This document shows, one piece after another, positions 39,201 to 49,900 of a stretch of 64,000 bases of DNA. The notes below the pieces were generated by a model, which ran no database searches, was not told where the DNA came from, and saw nothing but the letters and a program-made list of their open reading frames with translations. Within the stretch, counting starts at the first letter, position 1; the number at the start of each line of letters is the position of its first letter. The stretch spans positions 3,758,593-3,822,592 of the forward strand of contig NZ_CP007142.1 of the NCBI RefSeq assembly GCF_000940805.1, in the 5' to 3' direction. The stretch comes from Gynuella sunshinyii YC6258 (GTDB taxonomy: Bacteria > Pseudomonadota > Gammaproteobacteria > Pseudomonadales > Natronospirillaceae). The translations under genes and the position numbers were made by a program.

Positions 39201-42200
39201 GATAAAAGTTGTTGCTGGCAGACATGAAAACCGCTGTTCTGGCAATGTCTTCCGGAACATAACCGGCGTCTTCGACAGCCCGCCAGGCGTGCATCAATAA
39301 CTGCCGGAACTGCGGGTCCATAATGGCGGCGTTGGCGGGAGAAATTTGAAAGAACTCGGGATCGAAAGCATCTTTGTCCGGCATCATCAAAGACAACGGC
39401 ACGTAGGCAGAATTGTTCAGCACCGCGGCCGATAAGTTCAGTCTGGCAATCTCTTCATCAGATAACCGTGTCGTGCACTCGCGGCCATCGATGAGGTTCT
39501 GCCAGAACTGCCAATGATCCTCCGCGCCTGGAAACTGACAGGATATGCCAACAATCGCCAGACTGGAGTGATAATAGTCGGGATGCTCAGCCGGAGACGA
39601 TAATGACCGGTTCAGCGACTGCGATAACGGCTCTGGGAATACATTCGGGTCATTGCCCGGTAGCTGTTTTTCAAGGTACTGGCCCAGCTTGCGAATCGTC
39701 GGGTAGGTGAACAGATCGGTTACGGTAACTCCCGAACCAATGTGGCGACTGACGCGTTCTGCCAGAATCGCTGCTGACACCGAGTTTCCGCCCAGATCCA
39801 TCAAACGGTCGGTCACGTGAATACCCTCCAGTCCCAGCACATCTTTCCAGATGCTCAACAACTGTTGTTCCAGCAGCGGTTGCGAGGAAGACGAGCGGTC
39901 ATCCTGACGCACCAGCACAATCTCCCGTTCCATCAGCGACTTGCGATCAACCTTGCCGTTAAGAGTCAGAGGCATCTGCTCCAAAGGGACGAAAAAGGCC
40001 GGGATCATATAATCCGGCAACCCATCCTGAAGATGTGCCTTAAGCGCGTTGATGTCCTGCCAATGGGGCTGCAACGGAACGTAGTAGCCGACCAGGTGGC
40101 TGACTTCCCCACGTCGATGCAATACGACAGCGCTTTGCCGGATAGCCGGATGCCGGTTCATATGGCTCTCGATGTCATCCAGTTCGATACGAAAGCCGTT
40201 GAGTTTGACCTGAAAATCCAGTCGCCCCAGATATTCCAGCTCGCCGGAGCTTGTCCATCGCGCCAGATCTCCGGTTCGATACAGCCGATCACCCGGCTCA
40301 AACGGATTTTCGATAAATTTTTCCGCGGTCAGTTCCGGGCGTCGCCAATAACCGGCTGCCAGGCCATCGCCGGCAATACAAAGCTCGCCGGCCATTCCGG
40401 TCGGGGTCAGCTGTTGCTGTTGATCCAGAATATAGATCCGGGTGTTGGCAATCGGTTTGCCAATGTTGACCGGCTGATCGTTTTCAAGCTGTTTCAAGGT
40501 CGACCAGATGGTGGTTTCAGTCGGACCAAACAGGTTCCAGGCGTCACTGCCACTGTCGCAGAAACGCTGTTTGAGTGATTCCGGCAACGCCTCGCCGCCA
40601 CACAGAATTCTGACCTGTTCGGTATTCTGCCAGCCGGCATGAAACAGCATGCTCCAGGTCGAAGGGGTCGCCTGCATGATGGTCGGTCTGAGTTGCTGAA
40701 TAGCGCTTTTCAGCTGTTCGGCATTGCGGCTGGTCGCGGTATCCGCAATATAACAATGACCACCAACGATCAACGGTAAGAACAATTCCAGACCGGCAAT
40801 ATCAAAACTGTAAGTGGTGACCGCCAGCAGTGTGTCGGCACCGGTCATCCCCGGACAATTTGCCATCGACAACAGAAAATTGGTCAGGGCCGGGTGTGTC
40901 ACCATCACCCCTTTCGGCCGGCCGGTGCTGCCCGAGGTGTAAATGATATACGCCAGCGGGTTGTCTGTTTGCCGGCAATTGTCCGGCAATACAGTCGTTG
41001 CCGGCACATCCGGCCAGGGCTGATCCAGCACGATGACTTCAGCCCGGTTTGCGGCGGTGGCCGCCTGAAGCAGCCGGGTAACCTTCGTCATCAGATCTGA
41101 TTCAGTCACGATGAGGCTCGCCTGACTGTCAGCCAGAATATAGTTCAGCCGCTGTTCCGGAAATGCCGGATCCAGTGGGATATAGGTCATGCCCGCGCGC
41201 AGAATCCCAAGCAAAGTGGCTACCATGTCGACGGAACGATGCAGGCAGACGGCAACATGAACATTGCTGCCGCCGCTACTGCGTGCACGCAGATAATCGG
41301 CGATTTCATTCACCCTGCCGGATAGCCGGGTATAACTCAGTGTTCGCCCGACATCACTCACTGCGGTGGCTGTGGGTGATTGCTGCACCTGAATATCGAA
41401 CAGCTGATCCACGGTCAGGGTTTTGTCGTAGCTGACCGAAGTGTCGTTGTAATCGTACAAAAGCCTGTTTCGTTCTGCCGGAGACAGCAGCGAATAATCT
41501 CGCAGGGACAATTCAGGCCGGGCAATGACGTTATCCATCAGCTGCCGATAATGATCTGCCATGCGTTCAATCACATCGGCACTAAACAATTCAGGATGGT
41601 ATTTCCAATGCAATATGAAGGTATCTGCCGTTTCTGCCACTTCCAGCGCCAGTTCATATTCACCCTCCTGAAAAACCTCTTCACACCACTGAAACGGATG
41701 ACGGCTGTTGCTGAGTGCTTTCAGAATGTCGTGATACATGAAGGCGGTTTGAAACACCGGAGCGGTTTGTGAAGAGTCGTGTTCCAGTGAACGGATCAAT
41801 GCTGCAAACGGATAGCTGTGGGCAAGGCCGTCTACAATGGTTTTCTGCAGTCCGGTCAGAAACTCGAAGAAGGTATTTTCAAGCCGGATCTGACTCCGAA
41901 TGGGAATCATGTTAATCAAAAAACCAACGACATCTTCGTACCGATGCTGACTTCTTTCATTGAACGGTATGCCGACAACGATATCCCGCTGATCGCTGTA
42001 CTTCAGCAACAGTATTTTATATAGCCCCAACAGCACCGTGGACGCAGAAACCCGTGCGGCTCTGGCAAGCCCGGTTATTTTTTCAGCCACGGACACCGGA
42101 AGATGGTCGCTGATGCTGCGGCCGGCAAAGGCCGTGTGTACGTTATCACGAGGCTGGCTGACCGGCAGGTGTAATACCGGCAATGGCGTGGCAAGCTGTT

Positions 42201-43998
42201 GCTGCCAGTATGACAGGCGTTTCCGGCCTTCAGGGCTGTGCATCAAATCAGTTTGTTGCTGCACAAACTGCTGATAGCTGCCAGACACATGCGATACCTT
42301 TGGTTGCTGGCCGTTTGACAGCATTTGCATGCCATTGAACAATGTTTTCATCAGCAGCGGGATAGATGCACCATCAAAAATAATATGATGGACATTGATT
42401 AATACCCTGGTTTCACTGTCTGAAAGACGGAACAGGTAACATTTCAACAACGGTCCCTGATCCAGGCTGAAGGGTTGTTTCATGGCCTGGGAAATCACGT
42501 CATTTAGCTGTCCGGGTGGGCATTCACGCAGATCCTGTTGCAGAATATACGGCTCCTGCTCCGCTTGCAGCACATGCCTGAGTTCACCACCAGACTCGCG
42601 AATAACGGCAGTCAATATCGGATACTGCCTGAGCACAAATGCACAGGCGCTGCTGAAAATGTCGACATTGAGATCGGTCACGGAGAAACACAAAGGAACG
42701 TTGTAGGCGCTCATGGCCGGATGACGTTTTTGTAACGCCCAGAGTCCTTTTTGCCCTGCCGATAAATCATCAGCCTCAGCCCTGGCCGTGATAGCGCCGG
42801 GTGGATCCATTCTGCGGGAAACAGCAGGGGCTGCGGTACTTTGTACACCTTTGGACAACAGTGCTGCCAATGAACGTTCATGATGTTCGGTCAGATATTC
42901 GGCCAGAGCCGAGATCGTGGAATATTCAAATAATAACGTGGGTGATAGTTGTGTGGCTAACTGTGTTTCCAGCGCCGACACCAGGGTCAACAGGCCGGCT
43001 GAGTTCAATCCCATTTCGTGGAATTCCCGGGCGGGATCAAGATCCTCCAGCCGCTGGTTATGCAGCGAGGCCATCATTTCCATAAGAAACTGTTCAGCCT
43101 GGGTGGCCTTCTGGTCATCATGCCTTGCCTGTCGCCCGACGGGCTGATCAGTCAGCGGTTCAAGACGACGCTCCGGATCAATAAATCCTGCATCTCTGAC
43201 CAGTTTGACCGAAAAATTCTTCAGCTCGGCAATCTGCTTGTCATCATCGTCGAAGAACAACAGATCCATAAACAGCAGTTCGTTTTTATGGTGAACTGAA
43301 TCCATCTCCAGATGAACCCGGCAACGGCTGGAAAATACTTCTGATGCCCGAAAGCTATCGATGACCAGCGGCAGAAACAGCCGGTCTTCACCCTCCACCA
43401 GTGACGCAACCGCGGCCACGGCAGCAGCATCAATCAGCGCCGGATGAAACATAAACTGCGCGGCATCCGTCATGGCATCAGGCGATAACGATACCTCAAC
43501 GGTGAGGCTGGATTCGTGAATGTGGATGCATCCCTGCGATTTCATCAAACCGGAATGAACCAGCTCCCGGTCCACCATGCGGCGATAGATATCGTCCAGT
43601 GCAACGGTTTTTTCAGAGCGGCTGACAATCCGTTGAATATCCAGTCGGCCATCCAAGCTGACCGCTTCGATGCGATGCACTTCGGCGCTGACATAATGTC
43701 TGAAATCACCATGCCGCTGGCCGTTTATGACCTGCTCTCCATCGATGCGGACATCCCAGCTCCCCTGCCCCGTTTCCTGGCAGTGAAAATGCAGGCGAAC
43801 TTCATGACCTTCATCTGCCTGTAGAGGCGAGAATATCTTCAGCCGACGCAGTTCAAGATCGACATGGGAAAAACCCTGAGCCCTGAAAAACTGGTAAATA
43901 AAGTCAATATAGGCAAGACCGGGTATCATTCGCTGACCATACACCCGATGGTGTTTCAGTATGGGGTGATCAGCGCTGATTCTGAACCATTTCTCCAT
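33202..43998 (-). CDS. lbmB: Hybrid PKS-NRPS: DH-ACP / C-A(Gly)-PCP / KS-DH-KR-ACP / KS
   Basis: 3598 aa. I prefer ATG 43998 over an in-frame start at 44055, because it overlaps the lbmA stop as TGATG and has a GGGGA sequence about 10 nt upstream. Domains: DH 5-290 (HRVYGQRMIP intact; the usual DxxxQ is DAAAV) and ACP Ser333 (GLNS), finishing the last LbmA module. C domain 415-850 with HHIIFDG. A domain 855-1330 (YTSGSTGRPKG); specificity residues read D-I-L-Q-L-G-L-I-W, a glycine-type code. PCP Ser1406 (GGNSVS). KS5 1475-1900 (Cys1651 in SNCSSSL, HGTGTAIGDP, NIGH), DH 2075-2370 (HVLGGKKILP, HPSIMDAAFQ), KR 2400-2790 (ITGGSGKLG, ADYAAAN), ACP near 2870 (GFDSI). KS6 2970-3400 (Cys3139), whose KR and ACP are on LbmC. 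The module couples the oxime acid to glycine; KS5-DH-KR with a shifted double bond gives the enamide (inference). Symbol by position between the genes recognised as lbmA and lbmC. Confidence 0.92.
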   Translation of the reverse strand: MEKWFRISADHPILKHHRVYGQRMIPGLAYIDFIYQFFRAQGFSHVDLELRRLKIFSPLQADEGHEVRLHFHCQETGQGSWDVRIDGEQVINGQRHGDFRHYVSAEVHRIEAVSLDGRLDIQRIVSRSEKTVALDDIYRRMVDRELVHSGLMKSQGCIHIHESSLTVEVSLSPDAMTDAAQFMFHPALIDAAAVAAVASLVEGEDRLFLPLVIDSFRASEVFSSRCRVHLEMDSVHHKNELLFMDLLFFDDDDKQIAELKNFSVKLVRDAGFIDPERRLEPLTDQPVGRQARHDDQKATQAEQFLMEMMASLHNQRLEDLDPAREFHEMGLNSAGLLTLVSALETQLATQLSPTLLFEYSTISALAEYLTEHHERSLAALLSKGVQSTAAPAVSRRMDPPGAITARAEADDLSAGQKGLWALQKRHPAMSAYNVPLCFSVTDLNVDIFSSACAFVLRQYPILTAVIRESGGELRHVLQAEQEPYILQQDLRECPPGQLNDVISQAMKQPFSLDQGPLLKCYLFRLSDSETRVLINVHHIIFDGASIPLLMKTLFNGMQMLSNGQQPKVSHVSGSYQQFVQQQTDLMHSPEGRKRLSYWQQQLATPLPVLHLPVSQPRDNVHTAFAGRSISDHLPVSVAEKITGLARAARVSASTVLLGLYKILLLKYSDQRDIVVGIPFNERSQHRYEDVVGFLINMIPIRSQIRLENTFFEFLTGLQKTIVDGLAHSYPFAALIRSLEHDSSQTAPVFQTAFMYHDILKALSNSRHPFQWCEEVFQEGEYELALEVAETADTFILHWKYHPELFSADVIERMADHYRQLMDNVIARPELSLRDYSLLSPAERNRLLYDYNDTSVSYDKTLTVDQLFDIQVQQSPTATAVSDVGRTLSYTRLSGRVNEIADYLRARSSGGSNVHVAVCLHRSVDMVATLLGILRAGMTYIPLDPAFPEQRLNYILADSQASLIVTESDLMTKVTRLLQAATAANRAEVIVLDQPWPDVPATTVLPDNCRQTDNPLAYIIYTSGSTGRPKGVMVTHPALTNFLLSMANCPGMTGADTLLAVTTYSFDIAGLELFLPLIVGGHCYIADTATSRNAEQLKSAIQQLRPTIMQATPSTWSMLFHAGWQNTEQVRILCGGEALPESLKQRFCDSGSDAWNLFGPTETTIWSTLKQLENDQPVNIGKPIANTRIYILDQQQQLTPTGMAGELCIAGDGLAAGYWRRPELTAEKFIENPFEPGDRLYRTGDLARWTSSGELEYLGRLDFQVKLNGFRIELDDIESHMNRHPAIRQSAVVLHRRGEVSHLVGYYVPLQPHWQDINALKAHLQDGLPDYMIPAFFVPLEQMPLTLNGKVDRKSLMEREIVLVRQDDRSSSSQPLLEQQLLSIWKDVLGLEGIHVTDRLMDLGGNSVSAAILAERVSRHIGSGVTVTDLFTYPTIRKLGQYLEKQLPGNDPNVFPEPLSQSLNRSLSSPAEHPDYYHSSLAIVGISCQFPGAEDHWQFWQNLIDGRECTTRLSDEEIARLNLSAAVLNNSAYVPLSLMMPDKDAFDPEFFQISPANAAIMDPQFRQLLMHAWRAVEDAGYVPEDIARTAVFMSASNNFYPSFTGQLSAELQVMDHPQHYVSWILAQGGSIPTMISHQLGLTGASVFVHSNCSSSLTGLYFARQALQSGEVDYALVGGATLFDTFQAGYVHQPGLNFSSDGHCKAFDARADGMIAGEGAGVIMVRRTMDAIDNGDHIYCLLRGISINNDGNDKAGFYAPGVSGQSAVIHNVLQQTGIHPEDISYVEAHGTGTAIGDPIEVAALTQAFASQTRKQQFCAIGSVKPNIGHLDTVAGLAGCIKLAMSLYHKTFPPLINYQQANPGIDFEHSPFYVLEHPSHWKTEDLPKRAALSSFGIGGSNAHAILEEYRQHNANASTAAAPDHSLVLIPLSAMDQQQLHLGAARLLAFLRDRHSDVAIDRLAYTLQVGRKQMPARVGFVVSTVAELVEKLSAFVNGDGPISGLFQQPDQKAAEGTASDDDLRICIQQGRLEQLARLWTQGNDPDWKSLYQPQAHPLRMSLPGYVFKRTPYRYQNPLPRPSVSARQVEKLHPLVHRNDSDFERQQFTVVLNGEEFFLTDHVLGGKKILPGVAYLEMTRFAGEQSCRQPIVSIREVVWMQPVVVGQDPCELVVSLHDDAGQIRFEVHSDAANPILHSQGLLLTGSATQADDHVRTLDISAIRELCNQQYSQPWFYDRLMAVGADYGPAFQVIETLYQNDDQVLARLHLPEDTRFGNDEFFLHPSIMDAAFQLTDSLILQPQESGGYLPFYVKQIDVLRPTPSHGYVHVYFSPGSDRSGSVTRYDIDIADAAGHICISMKEFSARKLVEDELHHQMPRMVTGPEMFYLSPAWQHQPAQTNVSEEHPDDDHVVLLAGVTEGYIHSQSLPAGCRLVYLPHRLEPGQTDVVTFAQQVQADFQYGFEVIQSYLRSPSGKRLRILILVPGNIEHFAFHCLSGLLQTAQLESHRVLGKLVTVEALASYDADSLSAILRQEFYSGFEHVRVRYRPDFTRQIQLTEKLELPSRTVSPLKEGGVYWITGGSGKLGLQLASALMQQKRVNIVLTGRRPLSAPLQQALDSLNSDTGKAVEYWTADVSLVADTTRVVNRIRETYGCLNGIFHCAGVLRDAFILNKTAQDIQQVFAPKVHGLLAIDLATRHEPLDFMVLFSSVSAVFGNIGQADYAAANGFMDAFAGYRNFLQTQGQRYGRTFAIDWSLWQDGGMQIDADNQRALLLKQGVAAMPTEAGVDALLRILSSDREQVIAMAGDRQVMASVYLDNHNTRSEVSIEPVTHSLPVTELTDRVQASLRHIAAQLVDVDENSFDEGKAFGAYGFDSISFTLFTNQLNELYGLEDRQGRALAPTAFFEYPDISALTGYLLDQYQDSIQHHFSDLPEPSPATPSVPKICGDSGESLLPRTSHAEPSVSVQRSPSRSTGDDIAIIGMSGKFPQASDIDEYWQNLVAGRDCISEIPQQRWSWQALWHDSETASPSMKWGGFIEGYGDFDPLFFGISPRDAEIMDPAQRLLLMHSWLAIEDAGYAASRLSGSRTAVFVGIGNSGYGDRLTACETDINGQTVIATVPSMGPSRVSHFLNLRGPSEPVDTACSSSLVAIHRGVNAILHDDADMAIVGGVQGMFSPAVHISFAKAGMLSPDGRCKTFSDQADGYVRGEGIGILILKKLASAEHDQDRIYGIIKASAENHGGRGNSLTAPNPEAQTELLVSAYTRAGVDPRSIGYIEAHGTGTALGDPIEINSLKAAFQRLYQRIGVTIPDHQHRCGIGSVKTNIGHLELAAGVAGVIKVLLQMQHRTLVPSLHGQPLNSHIHLQDSPFYLVTEQQPWQRTTDANGDPVPLRAGISSFGFGGVNAHVVLEEYQPVAKPIPAVETGQGVIIVLSARTRERLHAYALKLLQFMDSEPWQQPEVTLASLAYTLQTGREAMSQRLAFVAHSREDVREYLQAYLAGADHCDQPYATHRDQPDAPLMDMHAIAARWAKGADIDWQNLYRNGTPRKIRVPAYPFATEKYWLQPDREPYQPVRNDLHMTDRELNLKLSNEFAALLDAISKP

Positions 43999-46900
43999 CA
44001 GGAATCCCCTACCGCCCGTCCGTTTCCAGCACCGACTGTCGCTGACGTTTCCCACCAGTTGTTGTCAACAACCGTATCCTGCTGGCGAAGATCTCTTCGG
44101 TGCAATACCGGTGGTGTCACAGGGCGCCGGACCGCGTTCGGATTCGAGCTTTCTGCAACGATCAGATGAGCGTTCGTGCCACCATCGGCAAAACAGTTCA
44201 ATGCCGCAATACGCGGTGTGCCGCTCCAGTCATTCGAATCACGATGGAAAACGAATGGCGACCGTTCAATTGGATAGTGGTCCATGGTGTGATACCCGGA
44301 CAAGAACGGAACATGGCGACGATGGTTTAACATCAGCACCAGTTTGATAAAGCCAGCGATACCTTCGGCACAGAGAGGATGGCCAATATTGGGCTTGATC
44401 GACCCCAGCCCACATGAAATACGGGCGGATGAACGGTAAACGGCTTCCATGGCTTTCAGTTCCAGCAGGTCGGTAACCTGAGAGCCGGACGCATTGGCTT
44501 CGATATAACTGATGTCTGTGGCTTTAACACCGCTTTTTGCCAGCGCCGACAGCATGACTTTCTTTTGTGCATGAATACTGGGTGTTGCCAGTCCGGCGGT
44601 GCGGCCGTCATTGTTTAAGCTTAACGCTTTGATCACGGCATAGATCGTATCGCCATCCTGTTCAGCCCGTGCCCTGGTTTTCAGTAACACCATGCCGGCC
44701 CCTTCTCCAGGCACTATCCCCTCAGCGCGCTGATCGAAGATATGGAAATCACCGTTACTGCTAAGCAGTTTGCGGCGCGCAAAGGTCCGGTGTACCAGAT
44801 CACTGGTGAGCAGGTTGACACCACCCGCCAGAGCCATCTCGTTGTCGCCATTGCGCAGGCTTTCAATCGCCATATTCATGGCCACCAATGCCGAGGAGCA
44901 AGCGGTATCGACCACCAGACTCGGGCCTTTAAGGTCAAAGAAATGTGAGATATTAGCCGCCATGTAATTCTGGCCAAGTGCCACAATCGGGTTATCTGCC
45001 CGTTCCAGCAGCGCCTCTGGCAAATCAGTACGACTGCGACTGCCCAGGTAAACACCGGTAGCCGTGCCACGGATGTCATCCATGCGGTATCCGGCGTGAT
45101 AAAACATGTTCAGACTTTCTTCGAGCACCAGTAATGCCTGAGGATCCATCATCTGTGCATCTGCCAGCGATAGATGAAAGAAATCAGGATCAAAATGATG
45201 AATGGAGTCCAACAGCGCGGCATAAAACGAGGACGGTTTGCCCCAGCGTTCTGTTGGCACCGCTGCTATTCGGCTCTGCCCTGCAGATAACAATTGCCAG
45301 TAAGCTTCCAGATCAGCTGCACCGGGAAAACGACAGGACATGCCGACCACCACGATATCGTCCGAATGGTCTGATACGGTATTTTGACGGTTGACAACGG
45401 CCACTGCAGGGGCTTTGGATGAGGACGGGGTTTTGGTTGATGACAGGACATTGGTTGATGACAGGACATTGATCAATGCCGTTGCATGAGTATCAAGCAG
45501 CCATTCCGATAACGCTGCCAGACTGGAGTGATCGAACAGCACCGAGGGATCCATGGGCTGTGCCAATGCCTTGCCCAGAGCACTTGATAACTGTGATAAC
45601 AGAATCGAATCAACGCCATACTGTTCAAAGGCCGTCTGCAATTGAATACTGTCTTCAGAAATCTCCAGTTGCCGGCAAAAAAACGTTTTTAACCAGGTCT
45701 GAACGGTCTCAATGTCAGGTTTCGAGTCAACCGCCTGAGCGGACTCACCTGATTCACCGGCTATCCGCCGCGCCATTAATTGCTGTGGCCGCCACAAAGC
45801 CTCGTTCACCTGCGCCGCCAGGACGACCGGCCCCATATCCCTGGACAAAATTTCATCCAGCATCGCCAGTCCTTGCTGATGACTGTGACTGAGCAAGCCG
45901 GTACGCCCGTAGGCTCCTCCTTTCAGCTCGCCCATGGATGACTCCCGCCAATGCGCCCACTGAATACTGACCAACGGACAACGCCCCTGCCAGCTGGTGG
46001 CCACGTAGTCCATATAAGCATTGGCCATGGCGTAGTCGCTTTGTCCGGCCCCCAGGGTCGGAATGATTCCGGCAACCGATGAAAACAGCAGCACACATTT
46101 CAGCTCATCATCGCCCAGCTGTGACAGTACGGTATCCAGAGCACTTGTTTTGGGAGTCAGTATCTGGTGGATGTCTGCAATGGATTTCCGGATAAATGCG
46201 GGGGTTTCGGTGTCCATATTTCCGGCACAATGGATCAAACCGGCCAGTGTTCCACTTGCTCTGATTTTCGTCAGCTGTGCGCTGACCGCTGTGGCATCTG
46301 TAAGGACAATCGATTCTACCCGGACCTCTACACCCTGTTGTTCCATCGCCAGAATGCCGGACATTTGTGATGCCCGAGGATCATTTTGAGCAATCAGCAA
46401 CGGCCACTCTGACCGGGGTGGCCATGTTTCACGACCGGACAACAGCAGCTTTTTAACACCATAGTGACGGACAAAATGCTGAGCACATTGATACCCGAGC
46501 CCTCGTGTGCCACCGGTGATCCAGAGCCATTCACTGGCGGCAAAAAGCGGTTTTGCCTGTTCGCCGGCATCCGACACTTCTCTGAGTACTGCCCGATAGC
46601 GTTGGCCATGACGATAACAGACCTCGGCGACTTCATCGGATATACGCAATTCAGCGGCAATCTGCCGTGCCAGCTCAACACCCTGGATCGCTGGGTCAGC
46701 GTCCATATGCCGGCTTTGCACCGATGAATATTCACTCTGCAACATGCGATATAACCCGACACGGTTTGCCCCCTTCAGAACCGGCATTGGATTGTGCCAG
46801 GCCTCCAGCCCCTGGGTGACAGCCAAGAGCATTTTCCGGGTCTGGGACGATTGACTGATCAGTCGTTGCAGCCCTTCCAGCCACTCCAGTGAATCGTGAC

Positions 46901-49900
46901 GGTTTTGATCACAGCCGAGCAGGTCCACGCAGCCGAATGGATCAGTGGGATAGTCTTCTGACCAGGTCGCCAGATCCTCCGGATACAGCACCACACTGCC
47001 CGGTAGCTCTGCGGCCACCAGTGTCGCCAGGAGTTGTGTTGCCGGTGTGGTCAGAACGAATATGGTCTGCATGGGTGCCTGAACGGGGCTCTGTGGCACA
47101 GCCTCCCAGGTTTTGGTCAGAAAACGGAAATCTGCCTTCCGGGCCTGAACTTTGCCGGGCGCGACCAGTTGCAGATGATTGGGCCGACGGGAATGCTGAG
47201 ATCCCTGTCCACGATCAGAACTTGATACCGCCTCCGGCCAGAAACGTTCACGGGCAAACGGATAAGTGGGCAAGCTGATACGTCTCGGACTGGCGGATGG
47301 TTCAGCCGTAGAAGCTGGCTGATACAGCTGCTGCCAGTCGATGTCAAAGCCGGATACCCAGAGCGACAATAACTTTGCATACTTACCTTTATGCATCCAC
47401 GCGGTGATTGTCTTGTCCATGTCGTCATCATCGCTGAAAAGACTGAGTACCGGTTCATGCTGAAGGCTCTGCCCCAGCCAGCATCCGCTACCGGTTTTAG
47501 CACCGGCCGATACCGCCTGAAGTTTCTCCAGTATGTCCTCTCGCGATTCCGCCATTATTCCTGATCGGGCTGCCATGGCCTGACGCCCCACCTGCAGGGT
47601 GTAAGCGAGATTGGTCAGATCCAGATCAGGATGGTGACCGATGAAATCGTGAAGTTGTTGAGCCATAACCCTCAGACGCTCCGGGGTTCTGGCAGATAAA
47701 ACAATCAGCAGGGGTTGCAGTTGTGCCGGTGCCGGAACCGGCGGTGACACATACTCTTCGATCACGACATGGGCATTGGTACCGCTGTAACCGAATGAAC
47801 TGATGGCCGCCCTGCGCCTGTCTACACCGTCTGTTTCCCAGTCCCGGCTTTCGGTATTGATGTAAAAAGGCGACTGATTCAGGACGATATGTTCATTGAC
47901 GTCTTCAACATGCAGGGTCGGTGGCAACTGCCGGTGTTGCATGGCCATCAGCATTTTGATCAGCCCGGCAATGCCCGCTGCCGCCAGCGCATGTCCGACA
48001 TTGCTTTTGACCGAACCGATGGCGCAATATTGCTGTTTTGCCGTATAGGACTGGAACGTTTGAGTCAACGCATCCACTTCAACAGGATCGCCCAGCCGGG
48101 TGCCGGTGCCATGTAACTCAACATATTGGATATGCTCGGGATTAATGCCGAATTTATCGTAGACATGCTTTTGCAAGCGGACCTGGGCCTGCTGATTGGG
48201 CGCAGTAATGCCATTGCTCCGGCCATCCTGGTTAACTCCCCACCCCTGCACCAGACCATAAATGATATCGTTGTCTTTCTGAGCGTCACTCAAGCGCTTA
48301 AGCGCCACCACCCCAATCCCTTCTGAAGGAACAAAACCGTTGGCACGCTGATCCAGGGTATAGCAGCGGCCATCGGTCGACAGCATGCCGGCTTTGGTTG
48401 CCATGATATGAACATCCGGACCGGTCAAAACAGATATCCCGCCAGCCAGAGCCATATCACAATCACCCAGCACCAGGCTGTTACAGGCCTCTGCCACTGC
48501 CACCAGCGAAGCCGAGCAAGCGGTATCAATGGTCAGACACGGCCCCTGAAGATTCAGGAAATAAGCAATGCGCGCCGCCAGAATAGATGGACTGCCACCG
48601 AGAAACCGCTGGGCATTCAACCCTGATTCCATTTGGTTCTGACCGTAATTACCGTAACCGGCAAATACGCCACAACGACTGCCGGAAATCACTTCGGACG
48701 CATAGCCGGCATCCTCAAGGCAACTCCATGCCGCCTGTAAAAACAGTCGTTGCTGGGGATCCATATGCCTTGCTTCCAACGGCGTGATGTTGAAAAACAT
48801 CGGATCGAAGCAGTCTGCATCCTGCAATACCCCCATATAACGGCAGTCTGTTTTATCCGGCTGTTCGGGATCTGCGTGAAAATAATCGGCCATGTTCCAG
48901 CGTTCCGGTGGAACCTCATCGATACAATCCTGTTTATTCTGGATGGTGTTCCAGAATTCCTCAGCGTTGTCCGAACCGGGAAAACGGCAAGATAATCCAA
49001 TCACTGCAATTTGAGTTTGTTGCGATGATACTGAAAAGGATGATACCGAACTGGCCGCTGATTCATTGCGTGACGGAGAACTCTGCCGGGTCGAATTTGT
49101 CACGTCCGACGGCTGCTTCGATATTTCGCCAAGCAGGTACCGGGCAAGCTCCTGTAACGTGGGGTAAGCAAAAAGCCGTGCCGCCGGAACCAGGAGGCCG
49201 TAGCGTTCGTTTATCCGGCTCATCCACGATACGCCGATGGCGGAATTCAGCCCAAGTTCAAAAAACTTGTGATTGGCAGAGATCTCCTGTTGGTCAAGGT
49301 CCAGTTCTTCTGCCAGCATCTCTGTAATACTGTGCAACACCCTCTCCAGCTGCAGCTCTGCCGCTGGGGATTCATCAGTTGCATCCGTTAACTCTGCTGT
49401 TGCAGTGACCGGCTTGACGGCAATCAGACTCACATGTTCAACACCGCCTTTGGGCCGGGCACCATTGACGCTGACCGCCAGGGTTTCAAATTCGGCCTGT
49501 TCAACCGTGAATCCCGCGTTCTGACATTCCCGGCGCAGAATGTCAGGATCCAGCAGATTAATCTCTGTCATCCCCTGCAAGGCGTCAGCATGCGCGCTGG
49601 CATCACCATAACCACTGATATCTGCATGGCTGGCAAAATAATGTTTCAGATCGGCGATATAACCGGGCCACAAATCTCCTGTCTGTTTACGGGTTTCATA
49701 GTCAGAGACATTGGCAGCCCATTGGGGAAAATAAGGTGTGTCACAGGTGAGAAAGATTTTGCCGCCGGGCTTCAGCCAGCGATACATTTTCGTCAAGGTG
49801 AGCTGCAAGGCCTGCGGGCTCAAAAAATGCAACACCCGGCCGGCATGAATGGCGCCAAAACGGTTGCCCGGCAGATCGAGTTCAGGCACGGTTCCCTGTT

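Noticed and set aside
43999-44055. Upstream start at 44055 for lbmB
   Set aside because: It would overlap lbmA by 58 bp; the TGATG junction with a GGGGA sequence upstream is the better start, and the extra residues have no DH-domain character.
11429-45468. Tandem arrays as CRISPR or regulatory repeats
   Set aside because: Units are 9-18 bp, have no spacers and are in frame within protein linkers.
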